Source of the DNA: NCEH01 sp043195095 | GTDB lineage: Bacteria > Pseudomonadota > Alphaproteobacteria > Rhizobiales > Xanthobacteraceae | Length of the DNA stretch: 64,000 nt | NCBI RefSeq assembly: GCF_043195095.1 | Contig: NZ_JBAFWN010000006.1 | Direction: 5' to 3' (one strand) | Shown: piece after piece, positions 25,066 to 34,662 of the stretch | Layout: each line of letters opens with the position of its first letter | Numbering within the stretch: the first letter of the stretch is position 1 | Program-made: the position numbers and the translations under genes | The notes under the pieces: model-generated | What the model was told of the DNA's origin: nothing | The model's input: only the letters and a program-made list of their open reading frames with translations | Database searches by the model: none

Positions 25066-26256
25066 ATGCTCTCTGCTCTGCCAATACTGCCGCCCGATCC
25101 TCTTTGGGGTCTCACCACTGCCGTTCGACAGGACCAGCGTCCGGATAAGATCGACCTTATCGTCGGCGTCTACCGCGACGAAGCTGGCATGACGCCGGTC
25201 TTTTCTGCGGTTCAGGCCGCGGAACGAAAATTGGCCGAGCAGGGGATTTCGAAAGCTTACCGCTCTCTACGAGGGAACGTGGCTTTCTGCGAGGGAATGG
25301 CGCGGCTGCTCCTCGGTGACGATCCTGCCCGCCTCGAACGCCAATACACGATGCAGACGGTGGCCGGGACCGGAGCCTTGCGTGTGCTTGCCGACTTCAT
25401 TGCGAAAGCCAGCCCCGAGGCGACCGTCTGGTCCTCCGACCCTGGCTACGTGAACCACCGCCCGATCATGGAAGCCGCGCGCCTTCACGTCGCATCCTAC
25501 AGATGGAAGGAAACCCAGCGCGGCTTGGACATCGAGGCCGTGTTGGATGACCTGGGGTCCGCCAAATCCGGAGATGTCGTCATCCTCCATGGCTGCTGCC
25601 ACAATCCAAGCGGGATCGACATGCCCGTGGAAGCATGGGGTGCCATCAGCGATCTATGCGCGAAGAAGGGTCTCGTTCCGCTGGTCGACATCGCCTACCA
25701 GGGTTTTGGCGATGGGCTTGAGGAGGACGCGAGCGGTCTGCGCCGTGTGGTCGATGCAAACGAGACCGTGTTGGTTGCGGCAAGCTGCTCCAAGAATATG
25801 GGGCTTTATTGCGAGCGGACAGGGTCGGCGAGCGTGATCGGCGCCAATGCCTCGCTGCTCAAGTCGGTTCCCGGGACGCTCGAACGTCTTACCCGTAGCA
25901 ATTACTCGATGCCTCCGGAATATGGCGCAGCTATTGCGACCATGCTCTTTGACGATCCTTCCTCCTGGCACGCAGAGCTCGAGGCGATGCGGCTACGGGT
26001 GCTCTCGATCCGCACCCTGCTCGCCGACACCCTTGAAAGGCTTGGAGCGCCTGAACGCTTTCAGTCGCTTCGCCGGCATAAGGGCATGTTCTCGCTTCTG
26101 CCTGTATCGTCTGAAGCGATGACGCGCCTGCGCGATGAATTCGCGATTTATGGGACCCAGAGCGGTCGTATCAATATCGCCGGCCTGCATCCCGGGCAGG
26201 TCGAGCGGCTCGCGCTGGCTTTGATCGACGTGTCCGATACGCGCCTGGCCGCGTGA
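25066..26256 (+). CDS. Aromatic amino acid / aspartate-type aminotransferase
   Basis: Class I PLP aminotransferase of 396 residues. Visible motifs are VGVYRDEAGMTPVF, TVAGTGALRV, LHGCCHNPSGID, and the PLP lysine in SCSKNMGLYCERTG. These match the AspC/TyrB group. The protein is full length. Its substrate cannot be fixed from sequence. It is probably co-transcribed with the EamA exporter. Confidence 0.92.
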   Translation: MLSALPILPPDPLWGLTTAVRQDQRPDKIDLIVGVYRDEAGMTPVFSAVQAAERKLAEQGISKAYRSLRGNVAFCEGMARLLLGDDPARLERQYTMQTVAGTGALRVLADFIAKASPEATVWSSDPGYVNHRPIMEAARLHVASYRWKETQRGLDIEAVLDDLGSAKSGDVVILHGCCHNPSGIDMPVEAWGAISDLCAKKGLVPLVDIAYQGFGDGLEEDASGLRRVVDANETVLVAASCSKNMGLYCERTGSASVIGANASLLKSVPGTLERLTRSNYSMPPEYGAAIATMLFDDPSSWHAELEAMRLRVLSIRTLLADTLERLGAPERFQSLRRHKGMFSLLPVSSEAMTRLRDEFAIYGTQSGRINIAGLHPGQVERLALALIDVSDTRLAA

Positions 26257-26554
26257 TCAATCGCCGAAGCGCCATGCCAGCATGAGGGCCGCAAACGTTA
26301 GCATCGCAGCGGTCAGCGGTAGAATTCTGCCCCATGTCGAAAATATGGTCGGGGGCGCCTGGGAAGGAAGAACGGTCGCAATCCGCCCGGCCGTTCGCCA
26401 CGGCGAGCTCGCCGCGAGACTGCCGTCAGCGCGGATGACTGCGGAGATCCCATTCGTCGTAGCCCGTATCACGGGGAGCCCTTCTTCGATTGCGCGCAGA
26501 CGGGCCTGAGCAAGATGCTGAGGCGGGCCGGCTTCACCGAACCACGCGTCGTTA

Positions 26555-27717
26555 TACCAACGGCCGGTGAGGCTGACTCACGGGGTCTTTCCGGCGGCTT
26601 GTTTCGCTGATTCCATGGATGCGAGGAGGATTCGCGCCATGGCTGCTGCGGTGAAGCTTCGAATGGACTACTCGGCCCTCGACCTGCGACGGCTCGCGGC
26701 GGGGTCGCGGCACGCCAACCAGAGCCGACGGCTTCTGTCTCTGGCGGCGGTTCTCGATGGGATGGATCGGGAGCAGGCCGCGCGGATCGGCGGCATGGAT
26801 CGCCAGACGCTGCGCGACTGGGTTCACCGGTTCAACGAAAGCGGCCCCGACGGGCTGAAGGACATCCGCTCGAAGGGGCATCCGCCCAGGCTCTCGACTG
26901 ATTAGCTCGCCGCCTTGGCGACCATCGTCGAGACCGGCCCCGACCGGGCCGTCGATGGGGTGGTGCGCTGGCGGCGCATCGATCTGCAGAAGGTCGTCCG
27001 CGCGCGCTTCGGCGTCGATTATCACGAGCGCACGATCGGCAAGATTTTGAAGCAGATCGGCTTCTCCCATATCAGCGCGCGCCCGCACCACCCGGCGCAG
27101 GACGCGCGCGTGATCGAAGCGTTCAAAAAAACTTCGCGGCGACGCTGAAGGCCCATCTCGCCCATCTGCCGAAGCGCAAGCCGATCGAACTCTGGTTCCA
27201 GGACGAGGCCCGCATCGGCCAGAAGAACGGCCTGGTCCGGCAATGGGCCAGGCGCGGAACCAGGCCGCGTCAGCCCGCCGATCAGCGCTACGAGAGCGCC
27301 TATCTGTTCGGGGCGATCTGCCCGGCACGGGGCGTCGGCGCCGCGCTCGCCATGCCCTTCGCCGATACGCACGCCATGCAGGCCCATCTCGACGAGATCG
27401 CCAGGACGGTCGCAAAGGGCGCCCATGCCGTCCTGCTGCTCGATCGCGCCGGATGGCACACGACGACCAGGCTCGCCGTGCCGAAAAACATCTCGCTGAT
27501 CTTCCTGCCCTCGCGCTCGCCCGAACTAAACCCGGTCGAGAACATCTGGCAGTATCTCCGCGCCAACTGGCTCTCAAACCGCGTCTTCGACACCTACGGC
27601 GACATCATCGACGCCGCCTGCGACGCATGGAACCGCCTCGTCGATCAGCCCAGGACCATCACATCCATCGGGATGCGCGAATGGGCGCACATCGGTCAGG
27701 CATGAGGGCCGTTGGTA
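26555..27717. mobile_element. IS630-family insertion sequence inside lnt
   Basis: A 1163-bp element with perfect terminal inverted repeats: TACCAACGGCC at 26555-26565 and GGCCGTTGGTA at 27707-27717. It is flanked by TTA at 26552-26554 and 27718-27720, which includes the TA duplication usual for IS630/Tc1-mariner elements. Both the boundaries and the target can be read directly because the interrupted lnt codons rejoin in frame. Confidence 0.92.
26639..27705 (+). pseudogene. IS630 transposase with an in-frame stop and a frame change
   Basis: The N-terminal helix-turn-helix (LLSLAAVLDGMDREQAARIGGMDRQTLRDW) runs to a TAG at 26903-26905, probably from a CAG glutamine codon. Reading resumes in the same frame, and a -1 shift is then needed at an A7 run (27125-27131) to reach the catalytic part. 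That part has FQDEARIG (first Asp), LLLDRAGWH (second Asp) and SPELNPVENIW (Glu). The frame change may be natural for the family; the TAG probably inactivates this copy. Confidence 0.85.
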
Positions 27718-29032
27718 TTAGAGGGGTTGAAGAGGAATTGCGGTCGCAGGTGTGAGTCGGCAACCGCGCCTGCAAAGATGATCTCATAGCAGATGTCCAC
27801 GCCTGCGGTCAGACCTTCCATTTCCAGTGAACGGGAGCCCGAACCCGAGATGAATGGCCCACTGCCGGCCGCAAAGCGCGACAGGCCGAGCGCCTCAAGC
27901 AGGTGCGGCACCGGTACGTACTCTCCGAAAGGCACGAGATGCCGCTTGTCATACCTGCCGCGTATTTCTCCTTGGGAGCCGATGACGAACACGCTGTTGG
28001 TGGCGCCGCTCACACCTCCGTCTGGACGGCGGGCCGCGCCGATAGCGCCGACGAACAGAAGATCCTTTTCGCCGAGCACGCTGGCGATCAGCCGTCGTGT
28101 TCGCGGATCCCCGTCCAGTTCCGCCGTGATCGCCGTTTCCGGCCAGAACACCAGACGCATGCGACCAGGCTCCGCATTGGTCCCCGAAAGCGCCATATGC
28201 CGGTAAAGATGGTCGACGGCCTCCTCCGGACGCCACTTCTGATCCTGCGAGATATTGGGCTGGACGACGACAATAGGTGTTGTCGTGTCAGGCGGTGGTT
28301 GAGTGGACGACATGCTCGCGCCGGCTATCGCCATCATCAGCACGACGCCCGCCAATCCGCGAGCCCGGCCATCGCGCAGAGCCGGCGGCATCAAAAGCCC
28401 GGATAGCAGGATCGTCAGACCCGACAATCCGAGCGTGCCGACGATCGCCGCGTTGCTGGCGACAGGTGGCACGTTCAGCCAGATCACGCCGATCGGATTC
28501 CAGGGAAATCCCGTCAGGACTGTGCCACGCAGCCATTCGGCGATGGTGAAGGCCGCAGCAAATGCGACTGCAAAGCGGAACGGATCGGATCGCCCAAGGA
28601 ACCAAGCGGCCATGGCCGCAAGGCTCCAGTAGAGCGCGAGATATCCTGCAAGCAGCGCCACGGCCAGCCAACCCATCGCAGGCGGCAGCGCTGCCTGGAA
28701 GCCGAACGCATCTACGATCCAGCGCAGAGCGGGAAACGCCTGGCCGAAACCGAAAGCGGTCGCGCAGAGCATCACGTCGCGCCACGTCCCGCTGTTATGC
28801 AGCAGCCAGATGAGGCAGCATACTCCGAGCGGCATGGCGTACCAGACGGCCCAAGGCTCAAAAGCGGTTGACGTCGCAACTCCGAGAATGATGGCGACAA
28901 GGCCGCGCATCGGCAAGCCGGCGCGCCGCGTACCGATGCCGGCCAATCGACCAATCATGCAATGCGTCCTCGACGGATGACACTCTCCCGACATCATCAA
29001 TGTTCGATGGGTGGGAGCCGTCGATCCGCCTA

Positions 29033-29049
29033 CTTAAGGCTAGCTTAAG
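29033..29049. promoter_or_regulatory. Tandem CTTAAG box B (dsbA2-ldt and lnt)
   Basis: CTTAAG-GCTAG-CTTAAG with the 11-bp period. It lies in the divergent region, 45 nt upstream of dsbA2 and 74 nt upstream of the broken lnt. Confidence 0.75.
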
Positions 29050-29094
29050 CTTGCGACTGCGTTTCGGTCCGAAAACTAACAGAGGACCGAATGA

Positions 29095-29694
29095 ATGCAG
29101 TCACGACGACGTTTTCTGATTTCGACCGCCGCGGTCTTGTCGATCCCCGCGACCTTCACGCGCGTCGCTGCCCAGCAACCATCCCGTGAGGAAGTATTTT
29201 CCGATCCGGTGACACCAGTGCTCGGCAATCCGGATGGTGACGTCACGATCGTCGAGTTTTTCGACTATCAATGCCCGTATTGCAAGAGCACCTATCCCGA
29301 GCTCAAGAAGTTCGTCAGCGAGGACGGCAATCTGCGCCTCATGATGCGCGACTGGCCGATTTTCGGCGAAGCGTCGCGGTTCGCAGCCGAGCGTGTTCTG
29401 GCCCTCGATCCGCAGGACTACGGCCGCGCCCACGAGGCGCTGATGGATACGGAAGGACGGCTCACCGAGAACGACATCCTCGAAGTGCTCGAGGACGCCA
29501 GTGTCAAAGGGCTTGCGCCAGCTCACTCACCGGAAGCGGTGGCCGACACCTTGTCGCGCAACGATCGCATGGCCAAGGCATTTGGCCTGGCCGGCACGCC
29601 CTCCTTCGCCATCGGCTCGAAGATCTACGGCGGCGTGCTCGATCGAACAGGCCTCGCCCAGGCCGTTCTCGAAGCGAGGGGGAAACGGACGTGA
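29095..29694 (+). CDS. DsbA-family thiol:disulfide protein 2
   Basis: A 199-residue periplasmic thioredoxin-fold protein. A basic, twin-arginine-like leader (SRRRFLISTAAVLS) is followed by the active site Cys60-Pro-Tyr-Cys63 and the cis-Pro loop GTPSFAIG. The start at 29095 has AGAGGA at the right distance. It overlaps the next gene, an L,D-transpeptidase, by one base. Close similarity to the protein at 18182 suggests duplication within the island. Confidence 0.9.
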   Translation: MQSRRRFLISTAAVLSIPATFTRVAAQQPSREEVFSDPVTPVLGNPDGDVTIVEFFDYQCPYCKSTYPELKKFVSEDGNLRLMMRDWPIFGEASRFAAERVLALDPQDYGRAHEALMDTEGRLTENDILEVLEDASVKGLAPAHSPEAVADTLSRNDRMAKAFGLAGTPSFAIGSKIYGGVLDRTGLAQAVLEARGKRT

Positions 29695-30872
29695 TGCTGG
29701 ACCGACGCTCTCTTCTGATAGGCGGGCTGGCATCCGCAACCTTCGCTGCCGCGCCCGCTCGCGCCTGGGACGGCGCCTTCGACACGGCAAGCGCCCGTAT
29801 GGATGGCCTGCAGGAGGTCGAAACGCCGCTGCTTTCGGCGACGACATTGCATGCGACGCGGATTGCTTCCGAAACCTATGCCCGCTGGGCGGCTGAAGGG
29901 GGATGGCCTGCCTATCCGTTCACGCAACGGCTTTCCCTTGGCGCGCAGGGCAACGAAGTCTCCTGGCTGCGCCAACGGCTCGCTGTGACCGGTGACCTCG
30001 CGCCGCAATATGGCGCGGGCAGCGTCGTCGACAGTTTCGTCGACGCTGCCATTCGCAGGTTTCAGGCGCGGCATGGTCTGACCGTCGACGGCGTTGCGGG
30101 CACCGCTACCTACGAAGCACTCAACCTTCCGGCGGCAGACAGGGCGCGAAGCCTCGATGCGAATATTCCCAGATTGCAGGCCGCTTTGGTCGACGATCGC
30201 CGCCAGGTTACTGTCAACGTTCCCTCGGCGCAGATCGAGATGGTCGAGGACGGCGCGGTCGTCCTGCGCCAATCGGCCGTCGTCGGTCAGCCCAATCGCG
30301 CGACACCGCTGCTTTCGAGCAATATCCACGAGGTCAACTTCAATCCCTATTGGCATGTGCCGAAAAGCATCATCCGCCGCGACCTCATTCCGATCATCCG
30401 CCGCGACCCCGATTACCTGACCCGCATGGGAATGCGAATCTACACCGGCGATTGGAAAGAGGTGTCACCGTCGAGCATCGACTGGAGCACCGACGAGGCG
30501 ACAAACTACATGTTCCGGCAGGAGCCGGGGAGCCGCAATGCTCTCGGGCGCGTCCGCATCAACTTCGCCAATCAACATTCGGTCTATCTTCACGACACGC
30601 CCGACCCCGGCCTGTTCGGTGACGCCAGCCGCTTTCATTCATCCGGCTGCGTCAGGGTCCAGCGTATTCCGGAATTCGTGACCTGGCTCCTCAAGGAGAC
30701 GCCGGGCTGGTCTTCCGAGACCGTCGCGGAATTCCTGACAAACGGTCAGCGCCGGGACGTCGCGATCGCCAGTCCGGTTCCGGTCCATTTCGTCTACATC
30801 ACGGCATGGGGCGTTCCGGCCGGCCCGGCGCAGTTCAGGAAAGACATCTACTCTCTGGTGGACGGCTCGTGA
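29694..30872 (+). CDS. L,D-transpeptidase 1 (YcbB-like, with peptidoglycan-binding domain)
   Basis: A 392-residue periplasmic enzyme that would form 3-3 crosslinks in peptidoglycan. After a signal peptide (LLIGGLASATFAAAPARAW), a PG_binding_1 domain spans about residues 80-140 (GNEVSWLRQRL...RRFQARHGLTVDG). The YkuD catalytic domain then ends with His...FHSSGCVRV, where Cys319 is the nucleophile. It starts at ATG 29694 (GTG 29691 also possible), coupled to dsbA2. Box B controls the pair. Confidence 0.9.
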   Translation: MLDRRSLLIGGLASATFAAAPARAWDGAFDTASARMDGLQEVETPLLSATTLHATRIASETYARWAAEGGWPAYPFTQRLSLGAQGNEVSWLRQRLAVTGDLAPQYGAGSVVDSFVDAAIRRFQARHGLTVDGVAGTATYEALNLPAADRARSLDANIPRLQAALVDDRRQVTVNVPSAQIEMVEDGAVVLRQSAVVGQPNRATPLLSSNIHEVNFNPYWHVPKSIIRRDLIPIIRRDPDYLTRMGMRIYTGDWKEVSPSSIDWSTDEATNYMFRQEPGSRNALGRVRINFANQHSVYLHDTPDPGLFGDASRFHSSGCVRVQRIPEFVTWLLKETPGWSSETVAEFLTNGQRRDVAIASPVPVHFVYITAWGVPAGPAQFRKDIYSLVDGS

Positions 30873-30909
30873 CGGTGAAGGTCGCGCCGTAGCGAACGCA
30901 GCGGCGGCG

Positions 30910-30926
30910 CTTAATGCTGCCTTAAG
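30910..30926 (+). promoter_or_regulatory. Tandem CTTAAG box C (dsbG-like lipoprotein)
   Basis: CTTAAT-GCTGC-CTTAAG, 11-bp period, with one base off the strict consensus but still HTTAAK-N5-HTTAAK. It ends 24 nt before ATG 30951 and 60 nt before ATG 30987. Confidence 0.7.
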
Positions 30927-30986
30927 CTTGCAGGCAAAAAGGCAGCAAACATGAAGATCTCTAAAATATCGACTGGTGCGTCAGGA

Positions 30987-31769
30987 ATGAAAAAGCTTCT
31001 ACCCGCCATTGCGCTCGCAACGATGCTCGCCGGCTGCAACGAAAATACTGGAACGACCTCGTCAGGGACGGCAAGCAGCTCCGAAGCGATCCTCGAATCG
31101 CTCAAGAGCCAGGGCCTGACCATTCATGGCCCCCTGGAGGTGCCGGGCGGATTGCAAGCCTATGCCGCGAGCTCGGGCACGCAGCCGCTCGCCGTCTACA
31201 TCATGCCCGACGCCAATTATGCGCTGATCGGCACCCTGATCGATGCAAAGGGCAAGTCTGTCGCTGACGCCGCGTTGAAGCAGGCAACGAGCGAGCCCAT
31301 GCAACGCGAGGCCTGGGGAGCGCTGGAAGCCGCGGCCTGGGTTCAGGACGGCAAGCCGAATGCGGAGCGCGTCGTCTACGCATTTACCGACGCCAATTGC
31401 CCTTTCTGCAACGAGCTATGGCGCTCGGCGCGGCCATGGGTCGAGGCCGGCAAGGTGCAGATCCGACATGTCATGGTCGGCGTGATCCGCGCCGACTCGG
31501 CCGCAAAGGCAGCCGCGATCATCGAAGCCGCCGATCCGCAAGCCGCCCTGACGCAAAACGAGATGAACCATGGCTCCGGCGGGATTGCTCCGCTGGCGAA
31601 AATATCGCCGGAGACGAATGCCAAGCTCAACAGCAATGTCGAGCTGATGAGGCGGTTGGGCTTCAGCGGTACGCCCGGCCTCGTCGCGCAAGGCACCGAT
31701 GGCGAACTGATCCTCCAGAGCGGGGCACCCCGAGGAGACGCCCTGGAAGCGCTTTTCGGGCCGCTCTAG
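30987..31769 (+). CDS. DsbG/DsbC-like thioredoxin-fold lipoprotein
   Basis: A lipoprotein of 260 residues: the signal peptide MKKLLPAIALATMLAGC ends in a clean lipobox. A DsbC/G-like N-terminal region precedes the thioredoxin domain. The active site is CPFC, Cys138 and Cys141 from this start, and the cis-Pro loop is SGTPGLV. An upstream ATG at 30951 has a better ribosome site, but a promoter using box C would start transcription at about that point. Probable function: disulfide isomerase or sulfenic-acid reductase fed by the DsbD encoded next. Confidence 0.85.
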   Translation: MKKLLPAIALATMLAGCNENTGTTSSGTASSSEAILESLKSQGLTIHGPLEVPGGLQAYAASSGTQPLAVYIMPDANYALIGTLIDAKGKSVADAALKQATSEPMQREAWGALEAAAWVQDGKPNAERVVYAFTDANCPFCNELWRSARPWVEAGKVQIRHVMVGVIRADSAAKAAAIIEAADPQAALTQNEMNHGSGGIAPLAKISPETNAKLNSNVELMRRLGFSGTPGLVAQGTDGELILQSGAPRGDALEALFGPL

Positions 31770-31814
31770 GCGTTTCAGCCGGCAGGTTTCGCACATTCAA
31801 CGAATACAGATGTC

Positions 31815-31831
31815 CTTAAGTCTGCCTTAAG
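31815..31831 (+). promoter_or_regulatory. Tandem CTTAAG box D (dsbD operon)
   Basis: CTTAAG-TCTGC-CTTAAG, 11-bp period, 50 nt upstream of the preferred TTG start of dsbD. Confidence 0.75.
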
Positions 31832-31881
31832 CTGCCGATCGGACCTCTCCCGCCGTGATAACGTCAAGCGGGAGCCGTGCA

Positions 31882-33759
31882 TTGCCTTCAAGAACTGTCT
31901 GGTCTGTCATTCTCGCGGCCATGATCATGGCGCTTGCAGCGCTGTCGATCACGCCCGCATCGGCGCAAGTGACGTCTTCAGGCGGAATGCCGCTTCCGGT
32001 CGATCAGGCGTTCAAGCTCTCGGCGAGCCGGCAAGACGACGGTCGCGTGCAGATACGATGGACGATCGCGTCGGGATACTACCTTTATCAGGACAAGATC
32101 AGCTTCACGCGCGGCGGGTCGGATCTCACGGCGCCGGACCTTCAGGGAAACGGGCAGAGTAAGGACGACCCGACCTTCGGCCCCTCGACTGTCTACCACG
32201 ATCATGTCGCCGCCGTGATTCCCCTTGACGCATCGACGTCCGGACCGCTTGAAGTCCACTATCAGGGATGTCAGGACCACGGCATCTGCTATCCGCCGAT
32301 CGTGCGCCATGTCGATGCGACGACGCTTGCCGTAACCGATCCCGAAGAACGCGCCCCGGCGACACAGGCGAGCGAGTGGACGACGCCGGCGGCCACGACG
32401 CCCGCGACGGGGAACGACACCGGCATCGCCATCGCTGCCGACAATGGCGGTATGATCGGTTCGCTGCTGAAGGACGGTGGCGTCGCAATGGTTCTGGCAA
32501 GCTTCATGCTGTTTGGCGTGTTGCTCGCCTTCACGCCTTGCGTCTTCCCTATGTACCCGATCCTCGCAGGCGCGATCGCGCGACAGGGTGAGTCGGTCAC
32601 GGCGCTCAGGGGGTTTACCCTGTCGCTTGCCTACGTGCTGGCGATGGCGAGCGCGTTCGGCCTGCTTGGCGTGGCTGCGGCCTGGTCCGGGCAGAATTTG
32701 CAGATGGCGCTTCAGTCTCCGCTCGCCATCGGCGCAGTCTCCGCCCTCTTCGTCGTGCTGGCCTTATCCATGTTCGGCCTGTTCGAGCTGCAACTGCCAT
32801 CGGCCTGGGTCAATGCGATTGGCCGGCTCGGTCAGGGCAATCGCGGTTCGCTCGCCTCGGCCGGGCTGCTCGGGTTCACCTCGGCACTGATCGTCGGACC
32901 TTGCGTCACCGCGCCGCTCGCCGGTGCCCTGATCTATATCGCGCAGACCGGCGACGTCGCGCTCGGTGCGGCATCCCTTTTCGCGCTTGGCCTTGGCAAG
33001 GGCATTCCCCTGATCGCCTTCGGCACGCTCGGCCCGAAAGCGCTCCCCAAGGCGGGGGCGTGGATGACGGTGGTCCGTCAGGCTTTCGGGTTCGTCTTCG
33101 TGGCGACTGCCATCTGGATGGTCTCGCGCATCATCCCGGCAGAAGCGGGCCTTGCGCTCTGGGCCTTGTTCGCGATCGGCATGGCGGTCTGGCTCGGGGC
33201 CTTCGATTCGATCGGGCCGGATACTCCAGGACGGCGCCGGGCGGCGAAGGCTGCCGGCATCGTTGCCGCGCTCTACGGTGTCGTGCTGGCTGTGGGGGCG
33301 GCTAGCGGCGCCGGCGATCCCTTCCGGCCGCTAGGCAATCTCGTTGCCGGAACAGGCGGCAGCTCCAGCACCTCGGAAGCGCTGGCCTTCCGCAGCGCAG
33401 GCACGCCCGCCGAGCTTCAAACGGAGATCGCGGATCGGAACGGCAAACCGAGCCTGCTCTACGTCACCGCGGACTGGTGCGTCACCTGCGCCGTCATAGA
33501 TCGCAGCGTGCTGTCCGATCCCGCCATCCAGTCCACGCTCGCCCGCTTCAACCTCATCAAGCTCGATGTCAGCGGCAACACGCCGGAGCAGCGCGAGATC
33601 ATGCAGGGCCTTCAGGTGGTCGGACCTCCAACGATGATCTTCGTCGATCCCGAAGGGCGGGAGGCGGCCGGAACGCGGCTTGTGGGAGACGTGACCAAGG
33701 CGACCCTGCAGGCCTCTGTTGGGCAGGTTGGGGCCGAGAAGACGGGAACCATGCGATGA
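31882..33759 (+). CDS. dsbD: Thiol:disulfide interchange protein DsbD
   Basis: Transmembrane electron carrier from cytoplasmic thioredoxin to periplasmic Dsb and cytochrome c maturation proteins. Three parts are visible: the periplasmic alpha domain with a cysteine pair in YQGCQDHGICYPP, the eight-helix beta domain with FTPCVFPMYPI and LIVGPCVTAPL, and the C-terminal gamma thioredoxin domain with DWCVTC near residue 533. I chose TTG 31882 (GGGAG 7 nt upstream). GTG 31855 lies only 24 nt after box D. The 3' end overlaps tlpA by ATGA. Confidence 0.93.
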   Translation: MPSRTVWSVILAAMIMALAALSITPASAQVTSSGGMPLPVDQAFKLSASRQDDGRVQIRWTIASGYYLYQDKISFTRGGSDLTAPDLQGNGQSKDDPTFGPSTVYHDHVAAVIPLDASTSGPLEVHYQGCQDHGICYPPIVRHVDATTLAVTDPEERAPATQASEWTTPAATTPATGNDTGIAIAADNGGMIGSLLKDGGVAMVLASFMLFGVLLAFTPCVFPMYPILAGAIARQGESVTALRGFTLSLAYVLAMASAFGLLGVAAAWSGQNLQMALQSPLAIGAVSALFVVLALSMFGLFELQLPSAWVNAIGRLGQGNRGSLASAGLLGFTSALIVGPCVTAPLAGALIYIAQTGDVALGAASLFALGLGKGIPLIAFGTLGPKALPKAGAWMTVVRQAFGFVFVATAIWMVSRIIPAEAGLALWALFAIGMAVWLGAFDSIGPDTPGRRRAAKAAGIVAALYGVVLAVGAASGAGDPFRPLGNLVAGTGGSSSTSEALAFRSAGTPAELQTEIADRNGKPSLLYVTADWCVTCAVIDRSVLSDPAIQSTLARFNLIKLDVSGNTPEQREIMQGLQVVGPPTMIFVDPEGREAAGTRLVGDVTKATLQASVGQVGAEKTGTMR

Positions 33760-34559
33760 ACGCCATCGCGATCGGGCCTTTCGTCTTCGCCTCGGAGCAA
33801 TTCGCCGCCATTCTCGGCATCTTCACCTTCACGATCGCGACGTCGATCCTCGCGCGCCGCGTCGACCCCATCATTGGACGATGGTCGACATGGGCGCTGA
33901 TCGGCGGCCTGGTCGCGGCCCGTCTCGGCCATGTCGCGCTGCACTGGCAGAGCTTTGCCGGCGAGCCATTGCGAGTCTTTGCCTTCTGGCAGGGCGGCTT
34001 TCAGCCGATCGCCGGCTTTGTCGGAGTGATGATCGTCAGCGCGTTCTTCATCCGCTCGCTCAAGGCCGGGCTTGCTGCCGCAGGAGCTCTCGGCCTCAGC
34101 CTCGTGCTTTGGGTCGGCGTGACACAATTGACCCAGGCTACGCTCGGACAGCCTGCGCCGACCATGGCGCTCCAGCAGATGGATGGCCCGCCTCTTGCGG
34201 TGAGCGACGTGATCGGCAAACCCGCTGTCGTCAATCTCTGGGCGAGCTGGTGCCCGCCATGCCGCAGGGAAATGCCGCTGCTGGCGGAAGTCGCTGCAAG
34301 CCGCGACGACGTCGCCTTCCTGTTCGTCAATCAGGGCGAAGGCTCGGAAACGATTCGCGCCTATCTCGCAAAAGAAAACCTCAAGCTCGATCGCGTCCTG
34401 CTCGACCAGTCGATGCAGATCCCCCGTCACTACGGAAGCATGGGACTTCCCATCACCCTCTTCCTCAGAGCCGACGGGACGCTCGCCTCGATGCATATGG
34501 GCGAGATCTCGCGCGAGGCGCTCAACGCCGCCATCGAGAGGCTTGGAGGCTCGACATGA
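33756..34559 (+). CDS. TlpA-like thioredoxin with an Lgt-like membrane domain
   Basis: A 267-residue protein with two parts. Residues ~1-130 are hydrophobic, with motifs recalling the N-terminus of prolipoprotein diacylglyceryl transferase (GGLVAARLGHVALHW, FWQGGFQ). Residues ~135-267 are a periplasmic TlpA/ResA-type reductase with WASWCPPCRRE (Cys166, Cys169). It overlaps dsbD, which is its likely electron donor. A role in reducing apocytochrome c or other thiols is inferred. Lgt activity is not expected because most of that enzyme is missing. Confidence 0.85.
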   Translation: MNAIAIGPFVFASEQFAAILGIFTFTIATSILARRVDPIIGRWSTWALIGGLVAARLGHVALHWQSFAGEPLRVFAFWQGGFQPIAGFVGVMIVSAFFIRSLKAGLAAAGALGLSLVLWVGVTQLTQATLGQPAPTMALQQMDGPPLAVSDVIGKPAVVNLWASWCPPCRREMPLLAEVAASRDDVAFLFVNQGEGSETIRAYLAKENLKLDRVLLDQSMQIPRHYGSMGLPITLFLRADGTLASMHMGEISREALNAAIERLGGST

Positions 34560-34662
34560 TGCCTGCCTGCCCAATCCGATGGCGGGCAGCCCGTTCCCTT
34601 AACCCCGAACCTGAACCATCCGCCTGCCTGACCGGAGCGCGGACAACGATGCGTGAATCCAT

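Larger units (their letters stand above)
26257..28958 (-). pseudogene. lnt: Apolipoprotein N-acyltransferase Lnt, split by an IS630 element
   Basis: Lnt adds the third acyl chain to lipoproteins in the inner membrane. The 5' part (28958 down to 27721) has the membrane helices and the nitrilase-like domain through VDICYEIIFAG and LFNPSN. The 3' part (26551 down to 26257) continues as NDAWFGEAGPPQHLAQ and ends at 26257. Removing the insertion restores the frame exactly (NPSN-DAWFGE), so the gene was intact before insertion. It is divergent from dsbA2 across box B. A second lnt elsewhere would be expected in the host. Confidence 0.9.

Noticed and set aside
26552..27577. 341-codon open frame antisense to the IS630 transposase
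   Set aside because: Arginine-rich mirror frame; the plus strand carries all the DDE motifs.
34597..34606. Single CTTAAC upstream of L,D-transpeptidase 2 as a box
   Set aside because: Only one half-site is present; the gene is better explained as part of the dsbD operon.
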